Shown here piece by piece: positions 10,354 to 10,388 of a DNA stretch of 10,388 nucleotides (positions are counted from its first letter, which is position 1; each line of letters opens with the position of its first letter). The position numbers and the translations under genes are program-made. The notes under the pieces were generated by a model, which saw only the letters and a program-made list of their open reading frames with translations, did not search any database and was not told the origin of the DNA. The stretch is from Physocladia obscura (lineage: Eukaryota > Chytridiomycota > Chytridiomycetes > Chytridiales > Chytriomycetaceae): the NCBI GenBank assembly GCA_027596945.1, contig JADGJH010000682.1, forward strand, positions 1 through 10,388, read 5' to 3'.

Positions 10354-10388
10354 TCAGCCAAAAAAAATTCTCCTTTTTTTTTTTTTTT

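Overview
This window reads as nuclear DNA of an early-diverging, probably flagellated (zoosporic) fungus. The genes carry many short spliceosomal introns (about 43-103 nt; GT...AG ends, often with a CTAAT-like branch site), intergenic DNA is AT-rich, and one gene codes for a fungal-style Ser/Thr-rich GPI-anchored surface protein. Another (TEX9) belongs to a family tied to cilia/flagella and centrioles, which non-flagellate fungi are expected to lack. The genus cannot be named from the sequence. All family assignments come from motif recognition by eye; no database search was run. The window opens inside an intron and ends about 35 nt upstream of the first ATG of the last gene.

Layout. (1) 35-2111, plus strand: the 3' part of an SMPD4 (neutral sphingomyelinase 3-like) gene in five exons, ending in a transmembrane anchor and a Gln-rich tail. 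(2) 2599-2196, minus: DPM3, the small ER subunit of dolichol-phosphate-mannose synthase, three exons, tail-to-tail with SMPD4. (3) 4415-2630, minus: TEX9, a coiled-coil protein in about ten exons. (4) 5196-4432, minus: a secreted GPI-anchored protein lacking a visible signal-peptide exon. (5) About 5200-6335: AT-rich intergenic DNA with two short tandem repeats and one GC-rich island. (6) 6687-6341, minus: a doubtful small membrane-protein gene. (7) 10353-6689, minus: a large unrecognised protein with a disordered Arg/Ser-rich N-terminus, a long helical middle and an Arg/Gly/Asn-rich C-terminus, three exons.

The most striking property is packing. Genes 4, 3 and 2 run in the same direction with 16 nt and 30 nt between stop and next start. 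The single UAG of TEX9 separates it, in the same frame, from the DPM3 start. The large gene 7 may be followed one base later by the ATG of ORF 6. These spacings leave almost no room for separate promoters or 3' UTRs, so transcripts must overlap or be co-transcribed. The genes share no obvious pathway, although SMPD4, DPM3 and the GPI-anchored protein all relate to the ER/secretory membrane system.
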